This document shows, in pieces, positions 41,563 through 49,672 of a stretch of 64,000 nt of DNA (positions are counted from its first letter, which is position 1; each line of letters opens with the position of its first letter). A program made the translations under genes and the position numbers. The stretch covers positions 2,585,539 through 2,649,538 of the forward strand of contig NC_009633.1 in assembly GCF_000016985.1 (NCBI RefSeq), in the 5' to 3' direction. The notes beneath the pieces are model-generated. The model saw nothing but the letters and a program-made list of their open reading frames with translations, did no database searches and was not told the origin of the DNA. The stretch comes from Alkaliphilus metalliredigens QYMF. GTDB lineage: Bacteria; Bacillota; Clostridia; Peptostreptococcales; Natronincolaceae.

Positions 41563-42357
41563 TTAAAATCCTGGATCCTCGTATAAGTCATTTGCACTTT
41601 GTTGCTTTCCGGTATTGTGCTGTCCTTGGTTTCTGTTTTGGGATCCAGATGTTGCTTTTTGGCTTTCGTCTTTTCTAGGTTGTTTTTGGTTCTTTTCTTC
41701 TGTTATTTCATCTTCTTCTATGTCGATTACCTGGTTATTGGCATTTTGTTGTATTTCTTCGGCCACTTCTACTTCTACCGTATTAGTTTCCTTTACGATT
41801 ACCTGCTCATCGTCAGTGTACATGGCTCCTAGGTTGTCCGGGAATGCCTCCCTTAATGCTTGTACAAGTGCTGTTTTTCTTATCATGGTCTTGGGCATGG
41901 CTTTCCAAGTTGCTTGCCCTTTATTGAATTCGTCTATGTTTATCTTCGTAATGTATGGGTATTTTTTGTCTTTCACATATACCTCTGCCCATCCTCCTAA
42001 AAGTTGGTCTCCTGGTAGGCTAAAGCTCCCCTCTAATTCTAAGGTTTCTTCTCCTCTTTGGACTATAATCCCGGCTTTTATTCCATCGAATTTTGGGTGA
42101 TCGAATGCCCTCTTCATGTATGCCTCTTTACTGGTGATTAGTTGTGCTGGTGCTCCCTTAAACTTTACTAGGTATGCCTCGTTTAAGAAGGGGTTTAGTT
42201 TTTGGTACTTACACAGGTTGATGAACATTACTATTTCCTGCTCCGATACCGTGTCGTTCCCTCTGGTGAGATAGTTTTTTACCATCCCACCTGTCAGTTT
42301 TACCTCTTGACCATTAACCTCGTAAACTACCGGTTTGTTTAAAATTTCATTCGACAT
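41563..42357 (-). CDS. bet: Bet/RecT-family single-strand annealing protein
   Basis: 264 residues. Core of the Bet family: YQKLNPFLNEAYLVKFKG, ITSKEAYMKRAFDHP, MIRKTALVQALREAFPD. The C-terminal ~70 residues are Gln/Asn/Glu-rich and disordered. It anneals complementary ssDNA during phage recombination. AAAGGAG RBS. Neighbours are an SbcC-like ATPase and an MBL-fold protein. Confidence 0.93.
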   Translation of the reverse strand: MSNEILNKPVVYEVNGQEVKLTGGMVKNYLTRGNDTVSEQEIVMFINLCKYQKLNPFLNEAYLVKFKGAPAQLITSKEAYMKRAFDHPKFDGIKAGIIVQRGEETLELEGSFSLPGDQLLGGWAEVYVKDKKYPYITKINIDEFNKGQATWKAMPKTMIRKTALVQALREAFPDNLGAMYTDDEQVIVKETNTVEVEVAEEIQQNANNQVIDIEEDEITEEKNQKQPRKDESQKATSGSQNRNQGQHNTGKQQSANDLYEDPGF

Positions 42358-42378
42358 ATCGCATTCTCCTTTTCTCTT

Positions 42379-42579
42379 TTATTGAGCTTTTCCCAAGCAC
42401 CCCTTGGCCACCTTGAATAACATGTCCATCTTTTTTTCCGCTGCAATCATAGCGTGTATAGCTATGTCGATTTCCCTTTCAGTTGCAGCGTGATCCATTC
42501 GGTTCTTGGCCAGCTCCATCTCTGCCTTTGCCTCTTCTATGCTGTCGGTTATATCTTTTCTAGTAATACTGGCTATCAC
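42379..42579 (-). CDS. Small helical phage protein
   Basis: 66 residues, two helices, with IDIAIHAMIAAEKKMDMLFK near the C-terminus, reminiscent of DUF2508/YaaL-like proteins. Lies between the ATPase and bet genes with short gaps. Function unknown. Confidence 0.6.
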   Translation of the reverse strand: MIASITRKDITDSIEEAKAEMELAKNRMDHAATEREIDIAIHAMIAAEKKMDMLFKVAKGCLGKAQ

Positions 42580-42593
42580 TTTTTGGCCTCCTT

Positions 42594-44546
42594 TTAGCTT
42601 TCAGCCTCTATCCTTAGTATTTTGTGTTTGGTTACTTTAAGTTTTATAATTTGCGAGTCGCTTGGTATGAAGTTATTGATTGACTCTGAATTATCAATAA
42701 AAATCGGTGTATAGGTGTCGTAGTGTCTGCATAGGCTGTTGATTACATCCAGTCCCGCATTGACTTGTCCTGCTGTGTTGGCATTGTCGAATGGTACTCC
42801 GTCTACTAGCACATCGCATGTTTCGTCTAGTGCTCCGTTTATCTGCTTTTTGAAGAGTCGGAAGGATACCTTTTCAAATTTCTCATTGATGCTTTGCTCT
42901 ATGATTTCTGCTTTGGTGTTGATGAATTGATCTGCTATACCCTCTTTCTTTTCGATTTCATTTATCTGTTGAGATAACCCCTTCTCTTCTTCCATTAAGA
43001 CTTTTATTTTTTCCTTGGTTTCCTGGTTAATCTCTTCCTGGTGCAGTTCTTTTTCTTTTTCCTTAAGCTGTATCTCCATTTCCTCTTTCTTTCTTCTTAG
43101 GTCTTTTATCGTAGTATCGTGATCTCTATTTTTTATTTCGTTTTCTATTTCGTTTATTTTTTTGATTAATTCTTGGTATTCTTGGTTGTCTGCAAGCAGG
43201 CTGTTGATGTCGGTTTTTTCTTTGGTACCTAGCAAGCTTTCTTTTTTTCTTATGGTGACGCTTAATCTCTCTGCTTGATTTTGCAGGTGGTCTAATTTTT
43301 CTTTAGCTTGCTCTAATTCTTCCTGGTACCCCTCTACTTCTTTGGATATGGACTGACCTTCCTCCCTTAGTTTTTTCAGTCTATCCACCTGGTGAGCTTT
43401 GAAGTTTTCTTCCATTTCAGTTATCTTGCTTTCTATTTCATCTTCTGGAAATGACCTTTTGCAAGTCGGGCATGCTTTTATGCTGTCGTCTATGTTTAAT
43501 TCTCTGGCCGCCTCTTCTTTGTAGTCAGTTCTTAGCTTTTCTAGAGTTTTTCTATTTTTATCAATGTTTTTTTCAAGCGACTCTATGATTCTAATTTCGC
43601 TATTGATTTCTGGCTGTAGCTCTCTTAGTTTTATCTGCAGTTCTTTTATTTCATCCTTGGTTTCTTGGTCCGGATCCTTTATTCCGCTCTGTAGTTCATG
43701 CTCTATTTCCTTTTTTCTGGTTTTTATCTCGAAGAGCTCGTCCTGTTTTTTTAATTGTTCTTCTCCTAGCTTGGTTGCATCTAGCATTTGTTCTTCTGTT
43801 GCCTTGATTCCGCTTTTGATAAAGTTTAATCTAAATTCTATGGCAGTTTTATCGATTTCTTTGATGGTCCCGTTCAGCGTTTCTATTTTTACAGGTATAT
43901 TTTCTCGTTGCTTGTTGAGTTCTCTCCTCTGGTAGCTTAGAGATTTTTTTAGCTCCTCTATTGTTTTATCTTCTAAGTCCTCTTCTATCGCCCTTAGGCT
44001 TGGGTTTGCTAAGAATACATTCTCGTTGGTTATGTCTCCTCCTGTTAGGGAAAATAGTGTACCTCTTCGCTCTTTCCAGCTTAGTTGCTGTGAAAAATAG
44101 TGTGGGTCTGTTAGTAGCTGGAATATTTTCTCGTCCACCAGCTGTCCAATTTTTTTCTCGTACTCCGATTTCTTGACTGGTATGTCGTTAATTACTCTTT
44201 CTATTTCGTGCCCAGTGAATGTCGGTTGATCCTCTCCTCTTTTTTTGGTCCATACTTCCTTGTAGGTCTTTTTTAGCTTTAGCGGCCTTCCGTCTATTTT
44301 AAAATAGCCTTCTACCGTGTGGTCTAATCCGTGGATCTGCTCACCATCTTCCAGCGTCTTGATTTCGAATTGTGACCTTCCCTTGCTATCCTTCTCGAAT
44401 AGTAGCCATGTGAATGCATCTACTACCGTTGTTTTTCCTGTTGCATTTTCTCCACAGATGGTTGTGGATATCGGGTTAAACTCGATGTCCTGTTCTCGGA
44501 TTCCCTTAAAATTCCTAATTTTCAATTTTTCTAAAATAAATTTCAT
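42594..44546 (-). CDS. SbcC/Rad50-like AAA ATPase with zinc hook
   Basis: 650 residues. N-terminal Walker A GENATGKTT (32-40); long antiparallel coiled coil from about 190 to 540; a zinc-hook CPTC at 359-362 at its apex; C-terminal Walker B region PIFIDNSESINNF. SMC-type DNA-end-processing ATPase. No SbcD nuclease is encoded; the MBL-fold protein at 40822 is a candidate partner (inference). Confidence 0.9.
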   Translation of the reverse strand: MKFILEKLKIRNFKGIREQDIEFNPISTTICGENATGKTTVVDAFTWLLFEKDSKGRSQFEIKTLEDGEQIHGLDHTVEGYFKIDGRPLKLKKTYKEVWTKKRGEDQPTFTGHEIERVINDIPVKKSEYEKKIGQLVDEKIFQLLTDPHYFSQQLSWKERRGTLFSLTGGDITNENVFLANPSLRAIEEDLEDKTIEELKKSLSYQRRELNKQRENIPVKIETLNGTIKEIDKTAIEFRLNFIKSGIKATEEQMLDATKLGEEQLKKQDELFEIKTRKKEIEHELQSGIKDPDQETKDEIKELQIKLRELQPEINSEIRIIESLEKNIDKNRKTLEKLRTDYKEEAARELNIDDSIKACPTCKRSFPEDEIESKITEMEENFKAHQVDRLKKLREEGQSISKEVEGYQEELEQAKEKLDHLQNQAERLSVTIRKKESLLGTKEKTDINSLLADNQEYQELIKKINEIENEIKNRDHDTTIKDLRRKKEEMEIQLKEKEKELHQEEINQETKEKIKVLMEEEKGLSQQINEIEKKEGIADQFINTKAEIIEQSINEKFEKVSFRLFKKQINGALDETCDVLVDGVPFDNANTAGQVNAGLDVINSLCRHYDTYTPIFIDNSESINNFIPSDSQIIKLKVTKHKILRIEAES

Positions 44547-44869
44547 GCTCTCAGCCTCCTTCTCGATATCGAATTAACGTACTCCTTAAATATGTTCTGC
44601 TCGTATATTTCAGCTGTAACTACCGCTAAATATCTTTTATCATAAGTCGTTTTACGCAATTTACTCTGCCATGTCAGTTTATGTTTTGCATAATCGTGTG
44701 CCTCTTTGTACCATTCTGGATCAACTTCGTATCCTAGTATCGCCTCTACTTTTTTTATTAGGTCGCTCTTTTCATTTTCAGCCACCTGTGATATAATGGC
44801 TGTATCAATATTTTTGCTTGTGGCCTTTAGCACCTCATCGTGCTTTGGGCCTTTTATTTTTTCTCCCAC
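44543..44869 (-). CDS. Early phage protein, unknown
   Basis: 108 residues from a GTG at 44869 with AAGGAGG. Charged helical N-terminal half; C-terminal half aromatic and basic (KRYLAVVTAEIYEQNIF ... SRRRLRA). Overlaps the start of the SbcC-like gene (ATGA-type). Confidence 0.62.
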   Translation of the reverse strand: MGEKIKGPKHDEVLKATSKNIDTAIISQVAENEKSDLIKKVEAILGYEVDPEWYKEAHDYAKHKLTWQSKLRKTTYDKRYLAVVTAEIYEQNIFKEYVNSISRRRLRA

Positions 44870-44987
44870 TCTTCGTCCTCCTTATTATTTTCTGTGTCGC
44901 TCTCAAATCTTACGAATTTTCCATCTTCACAAATGCTAATTATTCCGTATTGAGTATAAAGCTTTTCAGCTAGCTCCAAGTTGATCA
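44853..44987 (-). CDS. Small early phage protein
   Basis: 44 residues, acidic C-terminus (DTENNKEDEEWEKK). AGGAGGTG RBS before the ATG at 44987. Its 3' end overlaps the next gene by 17 bp and holds that gene's RBS. Function unknown. Confidence 0.58.
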
Positions 44988-45006
44988 TTTTGTTTTCACC
45001 TCCTTT

Positions 45007-45159
45007 CTATGCATCTCTTTTGTAATCAGCTACTGCTACTAATATGCCAGGGCTTATGTCGTCTGATATTTTCTTGATGTCGATTAATCTCACATTCGGT
45101 TTTACTTTAATCGCCCTAGGCTTGTCCACTTTTCTTGCCTTTCTTTTTCTTCTTGGCAC
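45007..45159 (-). CDS. Small basic phage protein
   Basis: 50 residues from a GTG at 45159 with GGAGGGG. Very basic N-terminus (RRKRKARKVDKPR), then a short beta domain. Probably nucleic-acid binding; family not recognised. Confidence 0.58.
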   Translation of the reverse strand: MPRRKRKARKVDKPRAIKVKPNVRLIDIKKISDDISPGILVAVADYKRDA

Positions 45160-45177
45160 GTTAACCCCTCCAATTAT

Positions 45178-45384
45178 TTAGTACCATTGCCCAGACGGTG
45201 TATAGTGGAGCCATTCTCCGTTTTTGAACACTACCTTTAGGTTTTCACCCAAGGGACTTACCTTGACAGGAGTCCACCCATCTTTGTAGTCTGTTCCAAC
45301 CCCCGCCTTGTGCTTAATATTTGTTCTAATCAAAATGTCTTGTTGCTCCTTTGTTAACTTATTGAACCCTTTCACACCTTTCAT
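45178..45384 (-). CDS. Small early phage protein
   Basis: 68 residues ending in a compact beta segment (GENLKVVFKNGEWLHYTPSG). ATG 45384 or GTG 45375 as start. Overlaps the gene upstream by up to 26 bp. No family recognised. Confidence 0.58.
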   Translation of the reverse strand: MKGVKGFNKLTKEQQDILIRTNIKHKAGVGTDYKDGWTPVKVSPLGENLKVVFKNGEWLHYTPSGQWY

Positions 45385-45520
45385 CCTTGATCAACTCCTT
45401 TTCGTAAAATTTATTTTTTAGTTCGTTGAGTTTTTCGTCTATATTGTGTGGTGTAATTCCAAATTCCTTTTCCATATATTCCGCCAGGTCTGTAGCCTGT
45501 TTTTTTATAGCTGCACTCAC
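45359..45520 (-). CDS. Small helical phage protein
   Basis: 53 residues from a GTG at 45520 with AAAGGGGG; a TTG at 45544 has no RBS. Two helices (AAIKKQATDLAEYMEKEFG). First gene after Cro in the early operon. Function unknown. Confidence 0.58.
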   Translation of the reverse strand: MSAAIKKQATDLAEYMEKEFGITPHNIDEKLNELKNKFYEKELIKDERCERVQ

Positions 45521-45554
45521 ACGCTTGTCCCCCTTTTGTTTCAAGTTTTAATCA

Positions 45555-45779
45555 TTATCCTTCCGTTGTTGCTGTTTCAGATACTTCGGTTTTAAAAAAA
45601 ATTTCTTCTATCGGTAGTCCTAAAAACTTCGCTATCTTTTCTGCCTCTTCTAGAGAAAATTTTATTGTTCCAGTTTCTTTCTTGTAGTAGGCAGCTGGTG
45701 TTTTTAACCCCAACATATTTGCCATTTCTAGAGCAGTTATACTCTTTTCATTCCTGATATTTCTTAATTTTTCGTACAT
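45555..45779 (-). CDS. Cro-like XRE-family regulator, first gene of the lytic operon
   Basis: 74 residues. One XRE helix-turn-helix (ALEMANMLGLKTPAAYYKK) and a short tail. Transcribed divergently from the CI-like repressor gene at 45979 across a 200-bp operator region. Expected to repress the lysogeny promoter during lytic growth. Confidence 0.88.
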   Translation of the reverse strand: MYEKLRNIRNEKSITALEMANMLGLKTPAAYYKKETGTIKFSLEEAEKIAKFLGLPIEEIFFKTEVSETATTEG

Positions 45780-45824
45780 CTTCTTGCCTCCTTCGGTTTC
45801 TGTTTTGGCAACCTTATGATTCTC

Positions 45825-45853
45825 ATTATAGTTTCTATTATGGATATTGTCAA
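45825..45853 (-). promoter_or_regulatory. Perfect consensus early lytic promoter
   Basis: On the minus strand, -35 TTGACA (45848-45853), exactly 17 nt, -10 TATAAT (45825-45830). An operator copy (45834-45847) fills the spacer, so bound repressor would block RNA polymerase. Drives cro and the early operon. Confidence 0.9.
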
Positions 45854-45912
45854 GAGAAATTTTAATATTTTTTTCTATTATGGATATTTTGTTTGTTTTC
45901 CATTATGGATAC
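45834..45912. promoter_or_regulatory. Three operator copies of the lysis-lysogeny switch
   Basis: Three near-identical 14-bp sites: 45834-45847, 45874-45887 (both TCTATTATGGATAT) and 45899-45912 (TCCATTATGGATAC). The third contains the perfect palindrome TCCATTATGGA. They lie between the two divergent XRE genes; the first sits in the lytic promoter spacer, the third between the -35 and -10 of the repressor promoter. Likely bound by CI-like and Cro-like proteins. Confidence 0.85.
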
Positions 45913-45920
45913 TATATAAT
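45893..45920 (+). promoter_or_regulatory. Repressor promoter
   Basis: TTGTTT (45893-45898), 16 nt, TATAAT (45915-45920), with an operator copy in the spacer, suggesting autoregulation of the repressor. Confidence 0.65.
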
Positions 45921-45978
45921 TATATTGGAGTATACTATCTGTTAGAAGGGTGTATCATTTAGAAAAGGAGGAAGTATT

Positions 45979-46341
45979 ATGAGAATAAGAGAATTGCGTC
46001 AAGAACTTGGAATGACACAAGAAGAGTTAGGTCGAAAGATCAATCAAACAAAATCAAATGTTTCAAAGTATGAAACTGGCACGTTAGAGCCGAATATCCA
46101 AACACTAAATTTGCTGTCAGATATTTTCGATGTGTCTATTGATTATTTAGTAGGTAAATCTAATATTAAGAAACAAGATGCTTGCATTGGTGCAGAAATG
46201 CACGAACTTATGAATAATCTTGGTAATCTTAGCGAGGAAAGCAAGAAAGAACTTGAAAAGTATGTCCAGCTTTTGAATATGAAAGATCAGCTGGATAAAA
46301 GCAAAGAAGAGCAGTCATCAGTTTTGGAGAAAGAAGCTTAA
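45979..46341 (+). CDS. CI-like phage repressor (XRE family)
   Basis: 120 residues. The N-terminal XRE HTH (TQEELGRKINQTKSNVSKYE) is followed by SDIFDVSIDYLVGKS, typical of small Gram-positive phage repressors, and a short helical oligomerisation tail. No S24 peptidase (LexA-like) domain, so induction must work differently from lambda. AAAGGAGG RBS. Confidence 0.9.
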   Translation: MRIRELRQELGMTQEELGRKINQTKSNVSKYETGTLEPNIQTLNLLSDIFDVSIDYLVGKSNIKKQDACIGAEMHELMNNLGNLSEESKKELEKYVQLLNMKDQLDKSKEEQSSVLEKEA

Positions 46342-46418
46342 TTGATTTGTTGAAAAACAAATATCGTAAGTGAAAGAGGTTATTCATGTAAAATTTAAAA
46401 TTTAGGGAGGTTTTAAGA

Positions 46419-46769
46419 ATGGGTGCAAAAAATAAAGTTATCGCAGGTGAGTACAAAGGAAAATCATTAGCAGCAGCTCTAGGGACCGTTATAATATCCA
46501 CCAGCTTTACTAAGTCATTGGTGCTAGACAATACTACTGTTGATGAAGTCGAAGTCGTTACTGACGAGCATAGAAAGAGTGCTGCAAGTGGCGTTGCTCG
46601 TGGATTAGTGGGAGGAACTCTCTTGGGTCCATTAGGAATGTTGGCGGGAGGTTTGTCTGCTAAAAGCAAAGGTACTTACACTCTTGTTATTCGTTTTAAA
46701 GATGGAAAAGAAAGTTTGGTCGAAGTTGATGATAAGATCTATAAAGCTCTTCTTCAAAAGTGTTTTTAA
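46419..46769 (+). CDS. Lysogeny-module protein with glycine-zipper segment, unknown
   Basis: 116 residues. Central Gly/Ala/Leu-rich segment (GLVGGTLLGPLGMLAGGL) resembling a glycine zipper that could insert in a membrane; the flanks are beta-rich. GGGAGG RBS. Transcribed with the repressor, so expressed in the lysogen. Candidate lysogenic-conversion or superinfection factor (inference). Confidence 0.65.
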   Translation: MGAKNKVIAGEYKGKSLAAALGTVIISTSFTKSLVLDNTTVDEVEVVTDEHRKSAASGVARGLVGGTLLGPLGMLAGGLSAKSKGTYTLVIRFKDGKESLVEVDDKIYKALLQKCF

Positions 46770-46790
46770 TCTTACTCGCCTTATCTATCT

Positions 46791-46831
46791 TATCTATCTA
46801 TCATTATATATATAAGATTAATAGATAGATA
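46791..46831. repeat. Inverted GATA microsatellite
   Basis: Perfect 11-bp arms TATCTATCTAT (46791-46801) and ATAGATAGATA (46821-46831) with a 19-nt AT-rich loop, just after the glycine-zipper gene. Possible terminator-like hairpin without a U-tract. Confidence 0.6.
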
Positions 46832-46851
46832 GATATATAAGTTCGGAGTTT

Positions 46852-47153
46852 GTGTGGGATTTGTGTCGGTATGAACGATACTAATATTATTAAGCCACTA
46901 TTACAAATTCAATGAAACCTTTGAAAACACTAGGTTTTACAGAGTGGAAATTCTAAAGAAGTAGCTTTATTTTGTGTGGGATTTGTGTCGGAGTTTGTGT
47001 GGGGGTGTTTTTTCTAGTGTCGGAGTTTGTGTCGGTATGAACGACACTAATGTTTTGTGTCGGAGTTTGTGTCGGTATGAACGACACTAATGTTATTGTA
47101 TTTTTATTTTGTATAGGGATTTGTGTCGGTATGAACGATACTAATATTATTAA
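46852..47153 (+). repeat. Array of 19-bp hairpin repeats GTGTCGGTATGAACGA(C/T)AC
   Basis: Four copies at 46863-46881, 47029-47047, 47069-47087 and 47123-47141, each GTGTCG, 7-nt loop, CGACAC (or CGATAC). Partial units GTGTCGGAGTTTGTGT lie between them. The two outer copies share about 40 bp of flanking sequence and both have the T variant. This fills the ~400-bp gap between the glycine-zipper gene and the lipoprotein-like gene; no coding region is called here. Confidence 0.85.
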
Positions 47154-47170
47154 AAAGGAGATGTTTTATT

Positions 47171-47677
47171 ATGAAAAAAGCATTAAAAATTTTATTAGGG
47201 ATTACTGCAGTTATAATTGTGATATCTTTTTTGGGAGGCAACTCTGATAATAATGACGAAGTGGATCCAGTTGATGATGTTGCTGCGATTGAGAACGCAC
47301 AGGAAGAAAAATCAATTAATCCTTACGAGGGTGAAAAAGCAGAGTTGTATGATTTAATTGCAGGCATCATCAATGAAGGTGGCTACTTAAATACTACCGT
47401 TAACGAGATAACTTTAAATAAGGACATGAACAGTGGCGAAGGTGGGTATATTCTTTTAGTTCGTGGGACTTTTGATATAAAAAACTCTCGTGAAAATGGC
47501 AATGATGTATTGAGAATGTATTCGAACGATCTAATGGGAACTCTGGCCAAAGAAGGTGTTGAGGATATAATAGAAAGTGCTATATTCTGGCATGACGATT
47601 ACAATGATAGAACTGTTAAATATTCTTATGAATACAAAGATGGCCAGTACGAAATGTACGATGTTATGGGAGAGTAA
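47171..47677 (+). CDS. Membrane-anchored lysogeny protein, unknown
   Basis: 168 residues. Basic N-terminus and one hydrophobic helix (ILLGITAVIIVISFLGG), then an acidic linker and a soluble domain facing outside. AAAGGAG RBS. Lies between repressor and integrase, expressed in the lysogen orientation, where superinfection-exclusion and other moron genes often sit. Function unproven. Confidence 0.72.
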   Translation: MKKALKILLGITAVIIVISFLGGNSDNNDEVDPVDDVAAIENAQEEKSINPYEGEKAELYDLIAGIINEGGYLNTTVNEITLNKDMNSGEGGYILLVRGTFDIKNSRENGNDVLRMYSNDLMGTLAKEGVEDIIESAIFWHDDYNDRTVKYSYEYKDGQYEMYDVMGE

Positions 47678-47699
47678 CTCTATGTACGAATAGTTTGTC

Positions 47700-47740
47700 G
47701 TGTCGCAAGTGACAATGCTTTATGTAGGTATAAGCGACAC
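47700..47740 (+). repeat. Degenerate copy of the 19-bp hairpin repeat upstream of the integrase
   Basis: GTGTCG (47700-47705) and CGACAC (47735-47740) arms, with the half-site GGTATAAGCGACACTA matching the array at 47.0 kb. It is followed by a U-rich stretch and then the integrase RBS. Confidence 0.7.
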
Positions 47741-47767
47741 TATTTTTATATTTGAGAGGTGATTTTA

Positions 47768-49468
47768 TTGGAGAAAGCAGCATTATACATTAGAGTGTCA
47801 ACGCACCACCAGATTGACAAAGACTCCCTTCCTTTTCAAAAAAAGGAACTTATCAATTATTCGAAATATGTGCTAGGTGTAGATGAATATGAAATATTTG
47901 AAGATGCTGGTTATTCTGGTAAGAATACAGATCGTCCAAAGTTCCAGGAGATGATGAGCAGGATTCGTGCTGGGGAATTCACTCATGTTTTAGTTTGGAA
48001 GATTGATCGTGTTTCTAGGAACCTTCGTGACTTCACAGAGATGTATGATGAAATAAAAAAATACAATGTTACTTTTATTTCTAAAAATGAACAGTTCGAT
48101 ACCTCTACCGCTATGGGCGAGGCTATGCTAAAAATTATCCTGGTATTTGCCGAGTTAGAGCGAAAGCTCACAGCCGAGAGGGTTTACTCGATTATGCTAT
48201 CAAGAGCTGAAAAAGGGTTATGGAATGGAGCTCCTGTGCCTTTAGGGTATGACTTTGATGAAGAATTAAAATTTGCTGTTGTAAACGAAGAAGAGGCCAA
48301 GATAGTAAAGTTTATTTTTGATACCTATGAGGAAGTAAAGTCTACCGGAGAAGTTAAGCACCGACTAGAGGCTAATGGTATTCGAACTAAAAGAAATGGC
48401 CACTGGACTACCAAAACTATATCAGACGTGATTAGAAACCCTTTCTATGTTGGTACTTATAGATACAACTACAGATACAGTCCTCATGGAAAGATAAGAC
48501 CAGAAGAAGAATGGGTGGTTGTGGAAGATAATCATCCTGCCATTGTATCTAAGGAGCAATATGAAAAGCTTAATAAAATAATGGATTCTAATGCTCACGG
48601 AAGAGGTACCGATAGAACAAAAGAAAATCATATCCATGTTTTTAAAGGTCTAATTAGCTGCAGTAAATGCAATAAAAATTATATTGCATCTACCGATCGC
48701 CCTAGGTCTGACGGATACAGGCCTTCTGTTTATCGGTGTTATAATTACGTCCATAACAAAAAGCAATACAGAACATGCAGCGGTGGTATTGGCGAGGTTA
48801 AACTCGGTCCATTTGTAATTAATTATATAGCTAACCTAATTAAATCAAATGAGTTTATTTCCACCTATGGATCCAAAGGAACTGAAAAAGAAGTTGAGAA
48901 AATATTATTAAAAGGATCCTCTTTTAAGGGTGTTGCTGGCATAATTGCCCAGGATCTAAAGCATACTTACGAGGTTTTGTTGAAAAATACTGGCGACATT
49001 CTTTTTGATAGTATCGAGGAACCAAAAGATATCGAACAGGATATGGAGCTTGAATCTTTGAAATCTGAAAAGAAGAAAATCGAAAGAGCTCTTCAAAGGT
49101 TAGAAGATTTATATCTATTTTCGGAAGATAGTATGTCTGAAAAGAATTACCTGGTGAAAAAACAAGAGCTTGAGAAGAGAATTAATTCTATAAACGACAA
49201 AATAAAAAAGAGGTCCCAGGAATACTCCAGGAACCTTCCAGGTCATGATTTAAGTTTTATAAAAAAGGCCACTCAATATCTTTTGGCCCATAATTTATAT
49301 AACGATCGAGCTATTAATTATAACAAGATTGTGAAAATGATAGATAAGAAATTGCTGCAAGATTTTATGCAATGTGTAGTTAAGAAAATAACAGTAGATG
49401 AGGATAAAACAATTTCATCTATTGAATTTGTTAATGGCCTTTCCCATAGGTTTATATACAGAAAATGA
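47768..49468 (+). CDS. int: Large serine recombinase (phage integrase)
   Basis: 566 residues from a TTG at 47768 (RBS GAGAGGTGA; a GTG at 47759 is inside the RBS). Catalytic domain: YIRVSTHHQ with Ser11, DRVSRN, ELERKLTAERV. The recombinase domain is followed by a zinc ribbon (CSKC ... YRC ... C) and a C-terminal coiled coil (about 415-480) typical of large serine integrases. It acts on the attB in miaB. It ends 18 bp before the attR dyad arm. Confidence 0.96.
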   Translation: MEKAALYIRVSTHHQIDKDSLPFQKKELINYSKYVLGVDEYEIFEDAGYSGKNTDRPKFQEMMSRIRAGEFTHVLVWKIDRVSRNLRDFTEMYDEIKKYNVTFISKNEQFDTSTAMGEAMLKIILVFAELERKLTAERVYSIMLSRAEKGLWNGAPVPLGYDFDEELKFAVVNEEEAKIVKFIFDTYEEVKSTGEVKHRLEANGIRTKRNGHWTTKTISDVIRNPFYVGTYRYNYRYSPHGKIRPEEEWVVVEDNHPAIVSKEQYEKLNKIMDSNAHGRGTDRTKENHIHVFKGLISCSKCNKNYIASTDRPRSDGYRPSVYRCYNYVHNKKQYRTCSGGIGEVKLGPFVINYIANLIKSNEFISTYGSKGTEKEVEKILLKGSSFKGVAGIIAQDLKHTYEVLLKNTGDILFDSIEEPKDIEQDMELESLKSEKKKIERALQRLEDLYLFSEDSMSEKNYLVKKQELEKRINSINDKIKKRSQEYSRNLPGHDLSFIKKATQYLLAHNLYNDRAINYNKIVKMIDKKLLQDFMQCVVKKITVDEDKTISSIEFVNGLSHRFIYRK

Positions 49469-49479
49469 TATGGTAAATA

Positions 49480-49632
49480 TTAAATACATCTCGCTGAGTT
49501 CATTTGACATCCATAAGTAATAATAATGTATTTTTTACCCTTACCATTATAATATACTTTTAATTCTTCCATAATCCGATGCTGTTTTTCTAATTCAGCA
49601 ATAGCGATTTCTGTATGTTTTCGTTCACCCAT
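49480..49632 (-). pseudogene. miaB: Displaced host miaB 5' end
   Basis: A 50-codon frame from the ATG at 49632 (RBS AGGAGG). The first 45 codons (MGERKHTEIAIAELEK ... ITYGCQMN) align with the N-terminus of MiaB at 4491. The frame then runs into phage sequence (SARCI) and stops. It is the original host start of miaB cut off by the prophage. Its promoter would now read antisense into the int gene. Confidence 0.93.
49486..49509. other. attR: right prophage-host junction
   Basis: Core TTCATTTG at 49499-49506, with the dyad arm ACATCTCGCTG at 49486-49496. The expected crossover bases TG (minus) lie at 49508-49509, equivalent to attL 4349-4350. The arm here is phage DNA next to int, as expected. 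Confidence 0.85.
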
Positions 49633-49672
49633 TTATTGGACCTCCTTAGTGGTTGTTTGCTCTACAATTATA

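Larger units (their letters stand above)
4350..49508. mobile_element. Complete prophage (contractile-tailed, PBSX-like tail module) integrated in miaB by a large serine recombinase
   Basis: Bounded by attL within miaB and attR beside the integrase gene; 45,159 bp between equivalent positions. It contains all modules needed for a viable temperate phage: integrase, repressor/Cro switch, recombination, replication, SSB, late regulator, terminase, head, sheath/tube tail, DGR-diversified tail protein and lysis. No transposase interruption and no obvious pseudogene inside. Sheath, tube, LysM and baseplate proteins resemble the XkdK-XkdU set of Bacillus PBSX, so the virion should have a contractile tail. 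Confidence 0.95.

Noticed and set aside
46852..47153. CRISPR array
   Set aside because: Repeats are only 19 bp, unevenly spaced, partly degenerate and without cas genes.
47050..47247. 65-codon frame over the hairpin repeats
   Set aside because: Repetitive translation caused by the DNA repeats, no RBS, and it runs into the real gene at 47171 in another frame.
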